Origin: Anaerolineales bacterium
GTDB lineage: Bacteria; Chloroflexota; Anaerolineae; Anaerolineales; Villigracilaceae
Length of the DNA stretch: 64,000 nt
Assembly (NCBI GenBank): GCA_020634895.1
Contig: JACKAV010000005.1
Coordinates: 62,001 to 126,000 of the forward strand
Direction: 5' to 3'
Shown: piece by piece, positions 41,813 to 50,093 of the stretch
How positions within the stretch are numbered: position 1 is the stretch's first letter
How the letters are laid out: each line of letters starts with the position of its first letter
Notes under the pieces: model-generated
The model's database searches: none
What the model was told of the DNA's origin: nothing
What the model saw: only the letters and a program-made list of their open reading frames with translations
Translations under genes and position numbers: made by a program

Positions 41813-42325
41813 ATGCAAAACCCAAACATTGGAGACATGATCCACGTCCAAGCCTGCAAAGCGGATGAGACGGTTTACCGAAGCTGGCACGCGACCGTTG
41901 AATACGTTGACACAAATTTGATCGTCACCGTTGCGCCGTCGCATCAACTTGTCTTTGACCTGGTGCGAAAAGAATATTTTACGGTTCATCCGCTGCGGGC
42001 TTATTATTGGTTCGGGAAATACTACAACCTGATTGAAGTCTTTGAGACGACAGGCGAATTGCTGGAGATCTATATCAACGTCGCATCGCCGCCCGAATGG
42101 ACTGGTGATATCTTGAAATTCAAGGATCACGAACTCGACGTGTCGAAATATCCGCCCAAACCGGCGAGGATCATCGACGAAGATGAATTCGCCGAAGCCG
42201 CTATAAAATATCAATACTCGCCTGAATTTCAGGAGAAAATGTACACAACAGCCAGAGAAGCACTCGAACTGGCGGAGAATTGGAAAGCAAAACCCTGTCC
42301 TTATTTTGGAGGAAATCATGCTTAA
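41813..42325 (+). CDS. DUF402-family protein
   Basis: 170 residues. The core HPLRAYYWFGKYYNLIEVFE, LLEIYINVASPPEW and FKDHELDVSKYP is the DUF402 pattern, in which Asp/Glu and Tyr residues form a metal-binding beta barrel related to FomD-type nucleoside diphosphate hydrolases. Characterised relatives hydrolyse nucleotide adducts; the substrate here is unknown. The start is ATG 41813 (the frame extends 13 codons up into the promoter). Its 3' end overlaps proC by 8 nt and contains the proC Shine-Dalgarno. Confidence 0.82.
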   Translation: MQNPNIGDMIHVQACKADETVYRSWHATVEYVDTNLIVTVAPSHQLVFDLVRKEYFTVHPLRAYYWFGKYYNLIEVFETTGELLEIYINVASPPEWTGDILKFKDHELDVSKYPPKPARIIDEDEFAEAAIKYQYSPEFQEKMYTTAREALELAENWKAKPCPYFGGNHA

Positions 42326-43166
42326 GAAGAAAATCGCATTTATCGGTCCCGGTGTGATGGCAGAAGCCATGATCGCGGGATTGCTTCACGAAAAACTTGC
42401 CGATGCCAAGAACATCACTGCTTCCGGTCCACGGGCGGAGCGGGGCGAAGAACTGCATAAAAAATACGGCATCAAGGTCACAACGGACAATGCCGCTGCC
42501 ATCCACGAAGCCGACGTGGTGGTGCTGTCCATCAAGCCGCAGCGGCTGACCGAAGTGATGAAGGGACTGAAAGGCGTCCGAAGCGACGCTTTGGTTTTGT
42601 CCATTATCGCTGGCGCAACCATGAAAAAGATCGGCGCGGGACTGAAACATAAAGCCATCGTCCGCTCGATGCCAAACACGCCGGGGCAGATCGGCGAAGG
42701 CATTACCGTTTGGGCAGCTTCCAAGGAAGTGACCGAAGAACAGCAGAACATGGCACGCGCCATTCTCGGCGCATTGGGCGAGGAAGTTTTCGTGGAGGAT
42801 GAAAGCTATCTCGACATGGCGACGGCTCTCTCCGGTTCAGGTCCCGCCTATGTCTTTCTCTTCACCGAAGCCTTGATCGACGCCGGAGTCCACATGGGGT
42901 TTCCGCGCCGCATTGCGGAAGAACTCGTCTTGCAGACCATCAAAGGCTCGGCTTCGTTCTACCAGAACGCGGCGAGACATCCTGCCACGCTGCGGAATCA
43001 AGTCACTTCACCGGGCGGAACTTCTGCCGAGGCGTTGTATTATTTGGAGAAGGCTGGCTTCCGCACTGCGATTTCGCGCGCAGTTTGGGCGGCATATCAA
43101 CGGTCATTGGAATTGGGCAAGGAGAAACCCGGGCATATTGATACGCACGATGAGGATGAGAATTAA
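42318..43166 (+). CDS. proC: Pyrroline-5-carboxylate reductase
   Basis: Last step of proline synthesis, NAD(P)H-dependent; 282 residues. N-terminal Rossmann motif IAFIGPGVMAEAM, VVVLSIKPQ, RSMPNTPGQIGEG, and the C-terminal family signature SGSGPAYVFLFTEAL with NQVTSPGGTSAEALY. ATG at 42318 follows GGAGGAAAT. Overlapping the DUF402 gene suggests translational coupling. Confidence 0.95.
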   Translation: MLKKKIAFIGPGVMAEAMIAGLLHEKLADAKNITASGPRAERGEELHKKYGIKVTTDNAAAIHEADVVVLSIKPQRLTEVMKGLKGVRSDALVLSIIAGATMKKIGAGLKHKAIVRSMPNTPGQIGEGITVWAASKEVTEEQQNMARAILGALGEEVFVEDESYLDMATALSGSGPAYVFLFTEALIDAGVHMGFPRRIAEELVLQTIKGSASFYQNAARHPATLRNQVTSPGGTSAEALYYLEKAGFRTAISRAVWAAYQRSLELGKEKPGHIDTHDEDEN

Positions 43167-43205
43167 ATCCGCCCAAGCCTTATAGCACCAAACGGGACCG
43201 TTTCA

Positions 43206-44369
43206 CTAAGCGTTTTGCCCGCTGATAACTTTGCCTGTCCTGAAGATACGATAACCAGCTATTAACCTATCGATACCGAGCCGTCCCCAGGCTTTAAGTC
43301 TTGGCAGCCATAAAAATACGATGACAGCCATTAATTTTTGATTTGGGATAACTTTTATCTCTATAAATTCCCGCTCCAGAGGCATCCATTCGCGTTTGTA
43401 TTCTTCAAGACCGCGCAGAAAATCGAACTCCTTGAACTTCCGTTCGAAAAAACTTTGGGTCATATACTTGGACATGATCTTGCCCACACCGACTTTGCAG
43501 TAATCCTGATCATACGCCCTGCGCCAGCCTTCGTGCCGGTTCGCCAAATTAAATCCAAAGTTAAATGAAACCGGTTTATCATTCAGATAAAGGATATCGA
43601 TCTCAAGCCCTTCTCCGTGGGTCAGAACCAGGAGTTTCTTAAAAAATTCATACTCGTTCTCCGGCTCGTATAAATACGCATATCTGCTCTTTTTTCCAAT
43701 CTCAAATATGGTCTCGAAATGCTCCACGGTCAGGTCTTTTCCTGTATGGGTTTCAAAACGAATATCACCCTTTTTCTTTGCCCTATCAATATGATGGTGG
43801 AGATATCCTGTTAAAGGATGAGGAAGTTTTTCAAAATAGTCATCCCATTCCGTACGAATGGGCAGATATAAATGACTCTCCACGTAATTAAGCACGGAAC
43901 TTCTTCTTTTTTTCATTGAGCGGAGAAGGGTTTGAACCTTTGCGTCATGCACATATAGATTATGTACATTAAGAAGGTCCCATTTTTTGTGCTGAGAAAA
44001 CAAATGGTCGCAGATCGCCTCGATCACCCCATCGGTATTTTCGCATATGATGCAGCCAGAGATATCACTATCTGGCATTCCCAAATGGGTAAGAACCCGA
44101 AACTTTAATTTACATTTCTCCACCAGGACCAACATAAATGGAACTATCCCCACAAGCCTGCCAGACTGCCTTACTGTTACAATCCAAAGTTCTTTGCCCG
44201 CTTGATGATACGTCCACCACGCAAAGAGCCATTCCCATGAGAGAAACATCTCGTTGCACTTGCTTTCAGCGAATAGAATACACCAATCATCCCGTAGGTT
44301 TTCAAACTCATGAACATCGTGAACCGTGGAAACCTCGAGCCTAGTCTCTGAAACAATCTTTTTTTGCAT
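43206..44369 (-). CDS. CelD/BcsL-like GNAT-fold acyltransferase
   Basis: 387 residues; ATG 44369 after GGAGGGG. Pattern of the CelD/BcsL and FemAB-like double-GNAT proteins: WCILFAESKCNEMFLSWEWLFAWW near the N-terminus, IVTVRQSGRLVGIVPFML, and the C-terminal ISFNFGFNLANRHEGWRRAYD-like segment with VGKIMSKYM. These proteins acylate polysaccharide, lipid or amino acid groups in envelope pathways; no substrate can be assigned. Stands alone, converging with proC and diverging from the ABC-F gene. AT content is higher than in its neighbours. Confidence 0.75.
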   Translation of the reverse strand: MQKKIVSETRLEVSTVHDVHEFENLRDDWCILFAESKCNEMFLSWEWLFAWWTYHQAGKELWIVTVRQSGRLVGIVPFMLVLVEKCKLKFRVLTHLGMPDSDISGCIICENTDGVIEAICDHLFSQHKKWDLLNVHNLYVHDAKVQTLLRSMKKRRSSVLNYVESHLYLPIRTEWDDYFEKLPHPLTGYLHHHIDRAKKKGDIRFETHTGKDLTVEHFETIFEIGKKSRYAYLYEPENEYEFFKKLLVLTHGEGLEIDILYLNDKPVSFNFGFNLANRHEGWRRAYDQDYCKVGVGKIMSKYMTQSFFERKFKEFDFLRGLEEYKREWMPLEREFIEIKVIPNQKLMAVIVFLWLPRLKAWGRLGIDRLIAGYRIFRTGKVISGQNA

Positions 44370-44470
44370 GGGAAGCCCCTCCGCCAGGCAAATCTAGTTC
44401 TGAAATTGGTATTCAAAATGGAATTCTTAATGTAAAAAATGATTTTCCTACACTAAAGCCCTTCCTATTT

Positions 44471-44476
44471 TATAAT
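44471..44476 (+). promoter_or_regulatory. -10 box of the ABC-F gene
   Basis: TATAAT about 47 nt before the ATG at 44523; the AT-rich leader of about 40 nt has a small inverted repeat (ACAAAGG...CTTTTTGT) and no clear Shine-Dalgarno. Confidence 0.5.
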
Positions 44477-44522
44477 AGTCACAATTGTCACAAAGGAAAC
44501 ATCTTTTTGTAATAAATTCAAC

Positions 44523-46523
44523 ATGGCACTCATCACTACTTCCTCACTCACCAAATCATTCGGCGCGACCGATATTTTCACCAACCTGACCCTCGCCATC
44601 GAGAAAGGCTCACGGCTGGGCATTGTCGGTCCGAACGGCGTTGGGAAGACCACGCTGCTGCGCATCATTGCCGCGGAGGATGAATCCAGCTCGGGGGCAG
44701 TCATCCGCTCAAAGGGAGTCCGAACCGGATATCTGTCGCAGGAGGCAGATTTCAAAATGGAGGGTACGCTCTGGGACGCGTGTCATTCCGTCTTCGAAGA
44801 TCTCATCCGCCAGCAAAAAGAATTGCACCGCCTCGAAGAGCAGATGGCGACCGATCATGACGTCATCGAGCAGTACGGCAAATTGCAGGAGGATTTTGAA
44901 CGGCGCGGCGGCTACACCTATGAGACTCGCATCAAGCAGGTGTTGACCGGTTTGGGATTCGACGCCTCAGACTACGACCTGTCTTTGGATCACCTCTCAG
45001 GCGGACAGCGCACCCGGGCTTTTCTCGCCCGCCTCCTTCTTTCGAACCCGGATATTCTGCTGCTCGACGAACCGACCAACCATCTCGATATCCGCGCGGT
45101 GGAATGGCTCGAAGGCTATTTGAGTCAATGGGAGGGCGCGGCAGTGATCGTTTCGCATGACCGTTACTTTTTGGATAAGGTCAGCACGGTCATTTTGGAA
45201 ATGCTGCCCGGCGCTTACGAAATTTATAACGGGAATTACAGCGCGTACTTAAAGCAGCGCGAAGAACGCATTAACCGCAGGCAGGAAGTATTCGAAAGCG
45301 AGAAGGAAAAACTTCTCAAAGAAGTGGAATACATCAAGCGGAATATTTCCGGGCAGAACACTTTACAAGCCAAAGGCAAACTCAAGCGTCTTTCGCGTTT
45401 GGTGCAAGCCATTGAGCAGATCGGTTTTGATGCGGCACTGAATCAAAAGTGGAGCGAGACCGCCGAAGAAGTGACGGTGACCACCTCCTCGTTCAGCGCG
45501 GAGGAAGCCGAGCGCCGTGTGCGCGGTCTTCGCTCACCAGTGCGGACATTGCCGCATTTGCATCTGCGTCTCGGCTCGGAGAAACGCTCCGGCGATCTGG
45601 TCATCCGCACCAAAGAATTGGAAGTCGGTTTCCCCGATAAATTCCTTTTCAAGTCACCGGATATTGAACTGCGCCGACAAGACTGCGCCGCATTGATCGG
45701 ACCGAACGGCGCGGGCAAGTCTACGTTCTTGAAGACCATCCTCGGTCAGTTCGAGCCGTTGTCAGGTGAAGTGCTGCTGGGTTCAAGTCTGCACATCGGC
45801 TATTTTGCACAGGCTCACGAAGGACTTGATCCGGAAAAGACTCTTTTACAAGAAATCGACGCGATCATGCCGAACTGGCTGCCGGGACAGATCCGCGATT
45901 ATCTTGGCAAGTATCTCTTCAGCGGAGATGATGTCTATAAAAAAGTGTCCATGCTTTCCGGCGGCGAGCGCGGACGTTTGGCGTTGGCAAAGCTCGCGCT
46001 GCAAGATACGAACCTGCTCCTGCTCGACGAGCCGACCAATCATCTCGACATCCCTTCGCAGGAAGTTTTGGAATCCGTGCTGGAAGATTACACCGGAACC
46101 ATCCTGCTCATCACCCACGACCGTTATCTCGTCGATGCGCTGGCATCTCAGATCTGGGAAGTGAACCCCGACGAAAAAGAATTGACTGCGTTCAAAGGCA
46201 CGTACTCCCAACTCCGCGCCGAACGTGAAAAGAAAGAGTACGAAGCCTTCATGGCGGAACAGGTGAAGAGCGCAAGTCAAAAGTCGAAAGTTGAAGGTCA
46301 GAAAGCAAAGGCGAGCACGAAGGAAGAAAGACGAAGGGTCGCGCAGTTACAGGAACTCGAGAACAAGATCGCCGAGCTGGAGAAGACGCTGGCGAATCTC
46401 GGGCAGCAGTTGGAGAGTCCCATGCTCAAGCCGGATGACGTGGTCAAGATCGGCAACGAATACAACCGCATCCAAGCCGAGATGGATAAAAAACTGGTCG
46501 AGTGGGAAAAGATGCAAGGATAG
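44523..46523 (+). CDS. ABC-F family ribosome-associated ATPase
   Basis: 666 residues, soluble, two ABC domains. First: Walker A GPNGVGKTT, signature LSGGQRTRAFLARLLL, Walker B ILLLDEPTNHLDI, and HDRYFLD. Second: GPNGAGKST, LSGGERGRLALAKLAL, LLLLDEPTNHLDI. Between them, at about 240-310, lies the interdomain linker with basic helices (GNYSAYLKQREERINRRQE). The C-terminal 100 residues form a charged coiled coil (EELENKIAELEKTL-type). Members of this family act on the ribosome, in translation control or antibiotic protection; it resembles Uup/YdiF-type housekeeping members more than resistance proteins, though this is not certain. Confidence 0.93.
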   Translation: MALITTSSLTKSFGATDIFTNLTLAIEKGSRLGIVGPNGVGKTTLLRIIAAEDESSSGAVIRSKGVRTGYLSQEADFKMEGTLWDACHSVFEDLIRQQKELHRLEEQMATDHDVIEQYGKLQEDFERRGGYTYETRIKQVLTGLGFDASDYDLSLDHLSGGQRTRAFLARLLLSNPDILLLDEPTNHLDIRAVEWLEGYLSQWEGAAVIVSHDRYFLDKVSTVILEMLPGAYEIYNGNYSAYLKQREERINRRQEVFESEKEKLLKEVEYIKRNISGQNTLQAKGKLKRLSRLVQAIEQIGFDAALNQKWSETAEEVTVTTSSFSAEEAERRVRGLRSPVRTLPHLHLRLGSEKRSGDLVIRTKELEVGFPDKFLFKSPDIELRRQDCAALIGPNGAGKSTFLKTILGQFEPLSGEVLLGSSLHIGYFAQAHEGLDPEKTLLQEIDAIMPNWLPGQIRDYLGKYLFSGDDVYKKVSMLSGGERGRLALAKLALQDTNLLLLDEPTNHLDIPSQEVLESVLEDYTGTILLITHDRYLVDALASQIWEVNPDEKELTAFKGTYSQLRAEREKKEYEAFMAEQVKSASQKSKVEGQKAKASTKEERRRVAQLQELENKIAELEKTLANLGQQLESPMLKPDDVVKIGNEYNRIQAEMDKKLVEWEKMQG

Positions 46524-46536
46524 GTGAATAGAACAT

Positions 46537-46573
46537 AAAAAAATCCGATGTGATGAGCATCGGATTTTTTTAT
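46537..46573 (+). terminator. ABC-F gene terminator
   Basis: AAAAAAATCCGATG-TGATGAG-CATCGGATTTTTTT, a 14-bp stem with a T-run. Confidence 0.9.
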
Positions 46574-46673
46574 GCATCTGGAAGCTGGTTATGCCCGAAA
46601 AGGTCATTTGGCATGGATATATTGTAATGATTTTTTGAGTTTCAAGTTACCAAATGCCATGAAAGGCGGGGAT

Positions 46674-46679
46674 TATAAT
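46674..46679 (+). promoter_or_regulatory. -10 box placed next to the AEC transporter start (near-leaderless)
   Basis: TATAAT, 9 nt before the ATG at 46689; predicted leader of about 3 nt. Confidence 0.5.
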
Positions 46680-46688
46680 TTCTTCACC

Positions 46689-47606
46689 ATGTCCTTCACC
46701 GAACTATTCAGCACCTTCGTCAACAACCTGCTGCCCATCCTGCTCATTGCCACGGCAGGGTACATCCTCGGGAAAACCCTGACCGTAGATTCGCGCACCA
46801 TTGGGCGGATGGTCTTTTATATTTTCAGCCCCATGCTCGTTTTCAACCTGATGGTCACCAGCCAGTTGAATTTGAAACAGGCGCTGACAACAGTGGAGTA
46901 CACCGCTTCCGTTATTGTCATTTTAGGAAGTCTTGCTTTTATCCTCGGTAAATTATTCCGCCTTGAGCGTCCGCATCTGCTGGCGGTCATTCTCACCGTC
47001 GCTTTTGGAAATACCGGCAACTACGGATTGCCTCTGGTCAAATTTGCGTTCGGGGATGAGGCGCTGGCGGTCGCATCCATTTTTTATGTCACCACGACGA
47101 TCCTGTTCAACACTGTCGGCGTGGTCATCGCCTCGCTTGGACATTTGGATTTGAAATCCGCTATACTGGGAGTGTTCCGATTGCCCATTCTTTACGCCGT
47201 TGTGATCGCGCTGGTCGTAAAAGGCTTTGGCATTCAAATTCCGCTGCCTCTTGCGCGGACGATCGAGATCGCAGCCAACGGAGCCATTCCAGCCATGATC
47301 ATCCTGCTCGGCTTGGAATTGACCCGTATCGAATGGTCGCATAGTTTGCGGGCAGTGGGTCTTGGCGTTGCAACCAAACTTCTTCTCGGTCCGGTGGTGG
47401 GATTGCTGCTCGCCAGTCTCTTTGGGCTACACGGGCACGCCCATCAGGGAAGCACCATCGAAGCCTCCATGCCCGCCGCTGTCGCTACCACTGTCGTCGC
47501 TACAGAATATAAACTTGAGCCGTCGCTTGTCACTGCCATTGTGTTTATGGGAACCATATTCAGTCCGCTGACACTCACGCCGTTGATCGTCTTCCTGTCG
47601 AGGTAA
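46689..47606 (+). CDS. AEC (auxin efflux carrier) family transporter
   Basis: 305 residues with about ten membrane helices in the two-bundle arrangement of the AEC family. Family patterns are LLPILLIATAGYILGK at the N-terminus, GNTGNYGLPLVKFAFGDEALAVAS (a conserved glycine-rich middle, spread over two helices) and AAVATTVVATEYKLEP near the C-terminus. The frame extends 39 codons upstream but the ATG at 46689 fits the family and the -10 box. Substrates in the family include malonate, malate and other organic anions. The metalloprotease gene follows after 5 nt. Confidence 0.88.
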   Translation: MSFTELFSTFVNNLLPILLIATAGYILGKTLTVDSRTIGRMVFYIFSPMLVFNLMVTSQLNLKQALTTVEYTASVIVILGSLAFILGKLFRLERPHLLAVILTVAFGNTGNYGLPLVKFAFGDEALAVASIFYVTTTILFNTVGVVIASLGHLDLKSAILGVFRLPILYAVVIALVVKGFGIQIPLPLARTIEIAANGAIPAMIILLGLELTRIEWSHSLRAVGLGVATKLLLGPVVGLLLASLFGLHGHAHQGSTIEASMPAAVATTVVATEYKLEPSLVTAIVFMGTIFSPLTLTPLIVFLSR

Positions 47607-47611
47607 TTATT

Positions 47612-48841
47612 ATGTCCGCTGTATATCATAGGATATTGAACATTATCGTGGTCACACTCCTCGTGGCAACCCTGCTCCTGAAACCCGGGCAGGCTCAAGG
47701 TCAGGGAGGAATCGTGGTGGAGAATCCGCAGGCAGTATCAGACTTTGGCAGGTCGATCACATTCACAGCGAAGATCACCGCCTCCAATCCCATCCAACAG
47801 GCATCGCTGCTCTTTCGCGGCGTCAATGAAGAAGCCACGCGCGTGGAAACCCTTCAAGTTGCCGAAGATGGTTCTGTGAGTTTTACATACGACGCTTCGT
47901 TGAATGCCTTCCCGCCGTTCAGTTGGGTGGTGTATTGGTTCCAGGCAACGCTGAGCGATGGAAATACGTACACAAGCGAGCCGACGAGTTTTCAATATGT
48001 CGATAACCGTTTTCCGTGGCGCGATATTTCGCAGGCGAATATCACCATTCACTGGTACGCGGGCGATGATTCTTTTGGCATTTCAGCATTGGATAGCGCT
48101 GGAGCAGGTCTGTTGGCGATGAAGGATTTCATTCCCATCTCGCTCACCGATCCGATCGATATTTATATTTATTCGAACGTCAACGATCTTGGCGATACGC
48201 TTTTACTTGGCGGGCGTGAATGGGCGGGTGGTCATGCGCACGCGGATCTTGGCGTGGTATTGGTTGCTGTTCCTCCCGGCACAGGTCAGATCACCGAAAT
48301 GGAAACAAAGATTCCCCACGAACTTGCGCATGTGATGTTGTTTCGCGCGCTCGGCGATAAATATGCAAAGCAGCCCGCGTGGTTAATCGAAGGGATTGCC
48401 TCGATGGTGGAACTTTACCCGAACCCGGATTACGCGCGCGCGTTGGAAATTGCCAGCGCGAACGATACACTATTGCCATTCACGGACTTGTGCGCCTCTT
48501 TCCCCGCGGACTCTGGATCAGCGTTTCTGGCATATGCCCAGTCCCAATCTTTTGTCACCTATATCCGCGACTCGTTCGGAGTCTCCGGTCTTTCCCGCTT
48601 AACCGACACCTACGGCGACGGCTTTGAATGCAATCTCGGCGCGACAAAAGCCCTCGGCTCTTCGCTCACCCAATTGGATGCGCGTTGGCGCGAAAGCTCA
48701 CTGGGACAGAACAGGTCGGGTGTGGCATTGCGGAATCTGCTTCCGTTCCTGTTATTGCTTATATTGGTTCTGATCGTGCCGCTTTGGGGGGCAATTGATA
48801 TGATGCGCCAACAGAGGAAACATGCAGCCCAATCCAAATGA
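47612..48841 (+). CDS. Membrane-anchored zinc metallopeptidase (peptidase MA-like)
   Basis: 409 residues. Signal peptide/membrane helix at the N-terminus (about 8-28, ending in GQAQGQ), a beta-rich domain (35-140), then the gluzincin motif HELAH within IPHELAHVMLFRALGD near residue 232 and WLIEGIASMVELY supplying the third ligand Glu. A C-terminal membrane helix (about 380-400, LLPFLLLLILVLIVPLWG) precedes a short basic tail. Probably anchored in the membrane with the active site outside; substrate unknown. Its 3' end overlaps the acylphosphatase start. Confidence 0.85.
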   Translation: MSAVYHRILNIIVVTLLVATLLLKPGQAQGQGGIVVENPQAVSDFGRSITFTAKITASNPIQQASLLFRGVNEEATRVETLQVAEDGSVSFTYDASLNAFPPFSWVVYWFQATLSDGNTYTSEPTSFQYVDNRFPWRDISQANITIHWYAGDDSFGISALDSAGAGLLAMKDFIPISLTDPIDIYIYSNVNDLGDTLLLGGREWAGGHAHADLGVVLVAVPPGTGQITEMETKIPHELAHVMLFRALGDKYAKQPAWLIEGIASMVELYPNPDYARALEIASANDTLLPFTDLCASFPADSGSAFLAYAQSQSFVTYIRDSFGVSGLSRLTDTYGDGFECNLGATKALGSSLTQLDARWRESSLGQNRSGVALRNLLPFLLLLILVLIVPLWGAIDMMRQQRKHAAQSK

Positions 48842-49124
48842 GATCATCCGCGCCCACATCTGGGTAAAAGGACGCGTGCAGGGCGTCGGCTTCCGTGCGC
48901 ATGTTGAATACTCCGCGCAGCAGATCGGTGACCTCACCGGCTGGGTCCGCAACGTTGGCTATGACCAGGTGGAAGTCGTCGCTGAGGGAAAGCGTGAAGC
49001 GGTCGAGCGTCTCATCGAGATGATAAAGCTGGGTCCACGCATGTCGCGGGTGGATGATGCCAAAGTTGAATACGAACCAGTCACCGGTGAATTTACCGGT
49101 TTTGGTGTAAGACGAAGTACCTAA
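48822..49124 (+). CDS. Acylphosphatase
   Basis: 100 residues. Hydrolyses the carboxyl-phosphate bond of acyl phosphates. The signature GRVQGVGFRAHVEYSAQQ contains the catalytic Arg and is followed by LTGWVRNVGYDQVEVVAEG with the conserved catalytic Asn. Starts inside the end of the peptidase gene, with GAGG just before the ATG. End of the plus-strand operon. Confidence 0.93.
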   Translation: MQPNPNEIIRAHIWVKGRVQGVGFRAHVEYSAQQIGDLTGWVRNVGYDQVEVVAEGKREAVERLIEMIKLGPRMSRVDDAKVEYEPVTGEFTGFGVRRST

Positions 49125-49151
49125 GAGAGTGTTTCTTAAGTTCTGATTGCC

Positions 49152-49252
49152 CAATCTTTGTACACAAAATTTACGGAAAACACGGGCAAAAACAAGTCTT
49201 CTTAATGATCTTTCCGTGAAGCTAAGTAATATCTGTGTTGCGTGTCCAAAAA
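49152..49252 (-). repeat. Dispersed intergenic repeat A (copy 2)
   Basis: Inverted relative of 6797-6902: on the minus strand GGACACGCAACACAGAT, TTTCCGTGAAG, then GTTTTTGCCCGTGTTTTCCG and TTTTGTGTACAAAG appear in the same order. It fills most of the 176-bp gap between acylphosphatase and radC. Confidence 0.6.
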
Positions 49253-49272
49253 ATCTTTAAGTGACAGTTTCC

Positions 49273-49304
49273 AAGAACGGGAAGACCCGTTCTTTATTTT
49301 TTAT
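49273..49304 (+). terminator. Terminator downstream of the acylphosphatase gene
   Basis: AAGAACGGG-AAGA-CCCGTTCTT followed by TATTTTTTAT; it overlaps the radC stop region on the other strand. Confidence 0.75.
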
Positions 49305-50008
49305 ACAAATCCCAAGCCTTTTTCCTTCAACGAAACCCATTTCCCCTGCCCGATCACCAAATGGTCGAGCACATCGATATCGAGCATTTTTCCCGCTTGC
49401 ACGATCGCGCGGGTCACAGCGACGTCATCAGGGCTGGGCGTTGGGTCGCCGCTGGGATGATTATGAACAACAATCACTGCCGAAGCGTTCGCGCGAATGG
49501 CATCCTTGAACAATTCCCCCACCCGCACCTGCGAAGAATTGACCGAACCTTTATAAACCTCCACCACTTCCAAAACGCGGTTTCTTCTATCCAATAACAT
49601 GACGCGCAAATGTTCCTGCTCCAGCGCGGACATGTCATATTGCACCAGCGCCGCCGCGTCTGCCGGACTGTTGATCGCAGGTTTTTCCTCCGGCGATTCG
49701 AGCGTCAGCCTTCTGCCCAATTCGATGGCAGCCTTGATCTGCGAAGCCTTGGCTTCGCCCATGCCGTGCTGGTCCATCAACTCCTTAAACGGCGCGCGAT
49801 GAAGTCCGCCCAAACCGCTGAACTTTTTCAGCAACCGCTGACCAACCTCCACAGCGTTTTCACCCTGCACGCCCACACGCAAAAGAATGGCAAGCAGCTC
49901 AGCATTGGTCAACGCCTGCGGACCGAGCGCGGCAAGCCTCTCACGCGGACGGTCTGATTCGTGCAAGTCTGAAATTCGATATGCGGGTTTGGAGTTGGTT
50001 TCAGTCAT
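49301..50008 (-). CDS. radC: RadC-family JAB domain protein
   Basis: 235 residues. N-terminal helix-hairpin-helix-like region (RERLAALGPQALTNAELLAILL) and the C-terminal JAB/MPN metalloprotease-like domain with VVHNHPSGDPTPSPDD, which holds the metal-binding HxH and Asp. Named RadC historically but its role in DNA repair is doubtful. ATG at 50008 follows GGGAGG. No mobile element accompanies it. Confidence 0.93.
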   Translation of the reverse strand: MTETNSKPAYRISDLHESDRPRERLAALGPQALTNAELLAILLRVGVQGENAVEVGQRLLKKFSGLGGLHRAPFKELMDQHGMGEAKASQIKAAIELGRRLTLESPEEKPAINSPADAAALVQYDMSALEQEHLRVMLLDRRNRVLEVVEVYKGSVNSSQVRVGELFKDAIRANASAVIVVHNHPSGDPTPSPDDVAVTRAIVQAGKMLDIDVLDHLVIGQGKWVSLKEKGLGFV

Positions 50009-50057
50009 AGTTGCCTCCCTAAAATGGAATGTCCAATTTTACAACCAATTTCATAGT

Positions 50058-50090
50058 TTATAAAAAGAGACCGGATGTCCGGTCTCTTTT
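50058..50090 (-). terminator. Terminator of the kinase / Pro-Ser-rich protein operon
   Basis: AAAAGAGACCGGA-TG-TCCGGTCTCTTTT, a perfect 13-bp stem; T-run TTTTTATAAA on the minus strand. Confidence 0.88.
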
Positions 50091-50093
50091 ACG

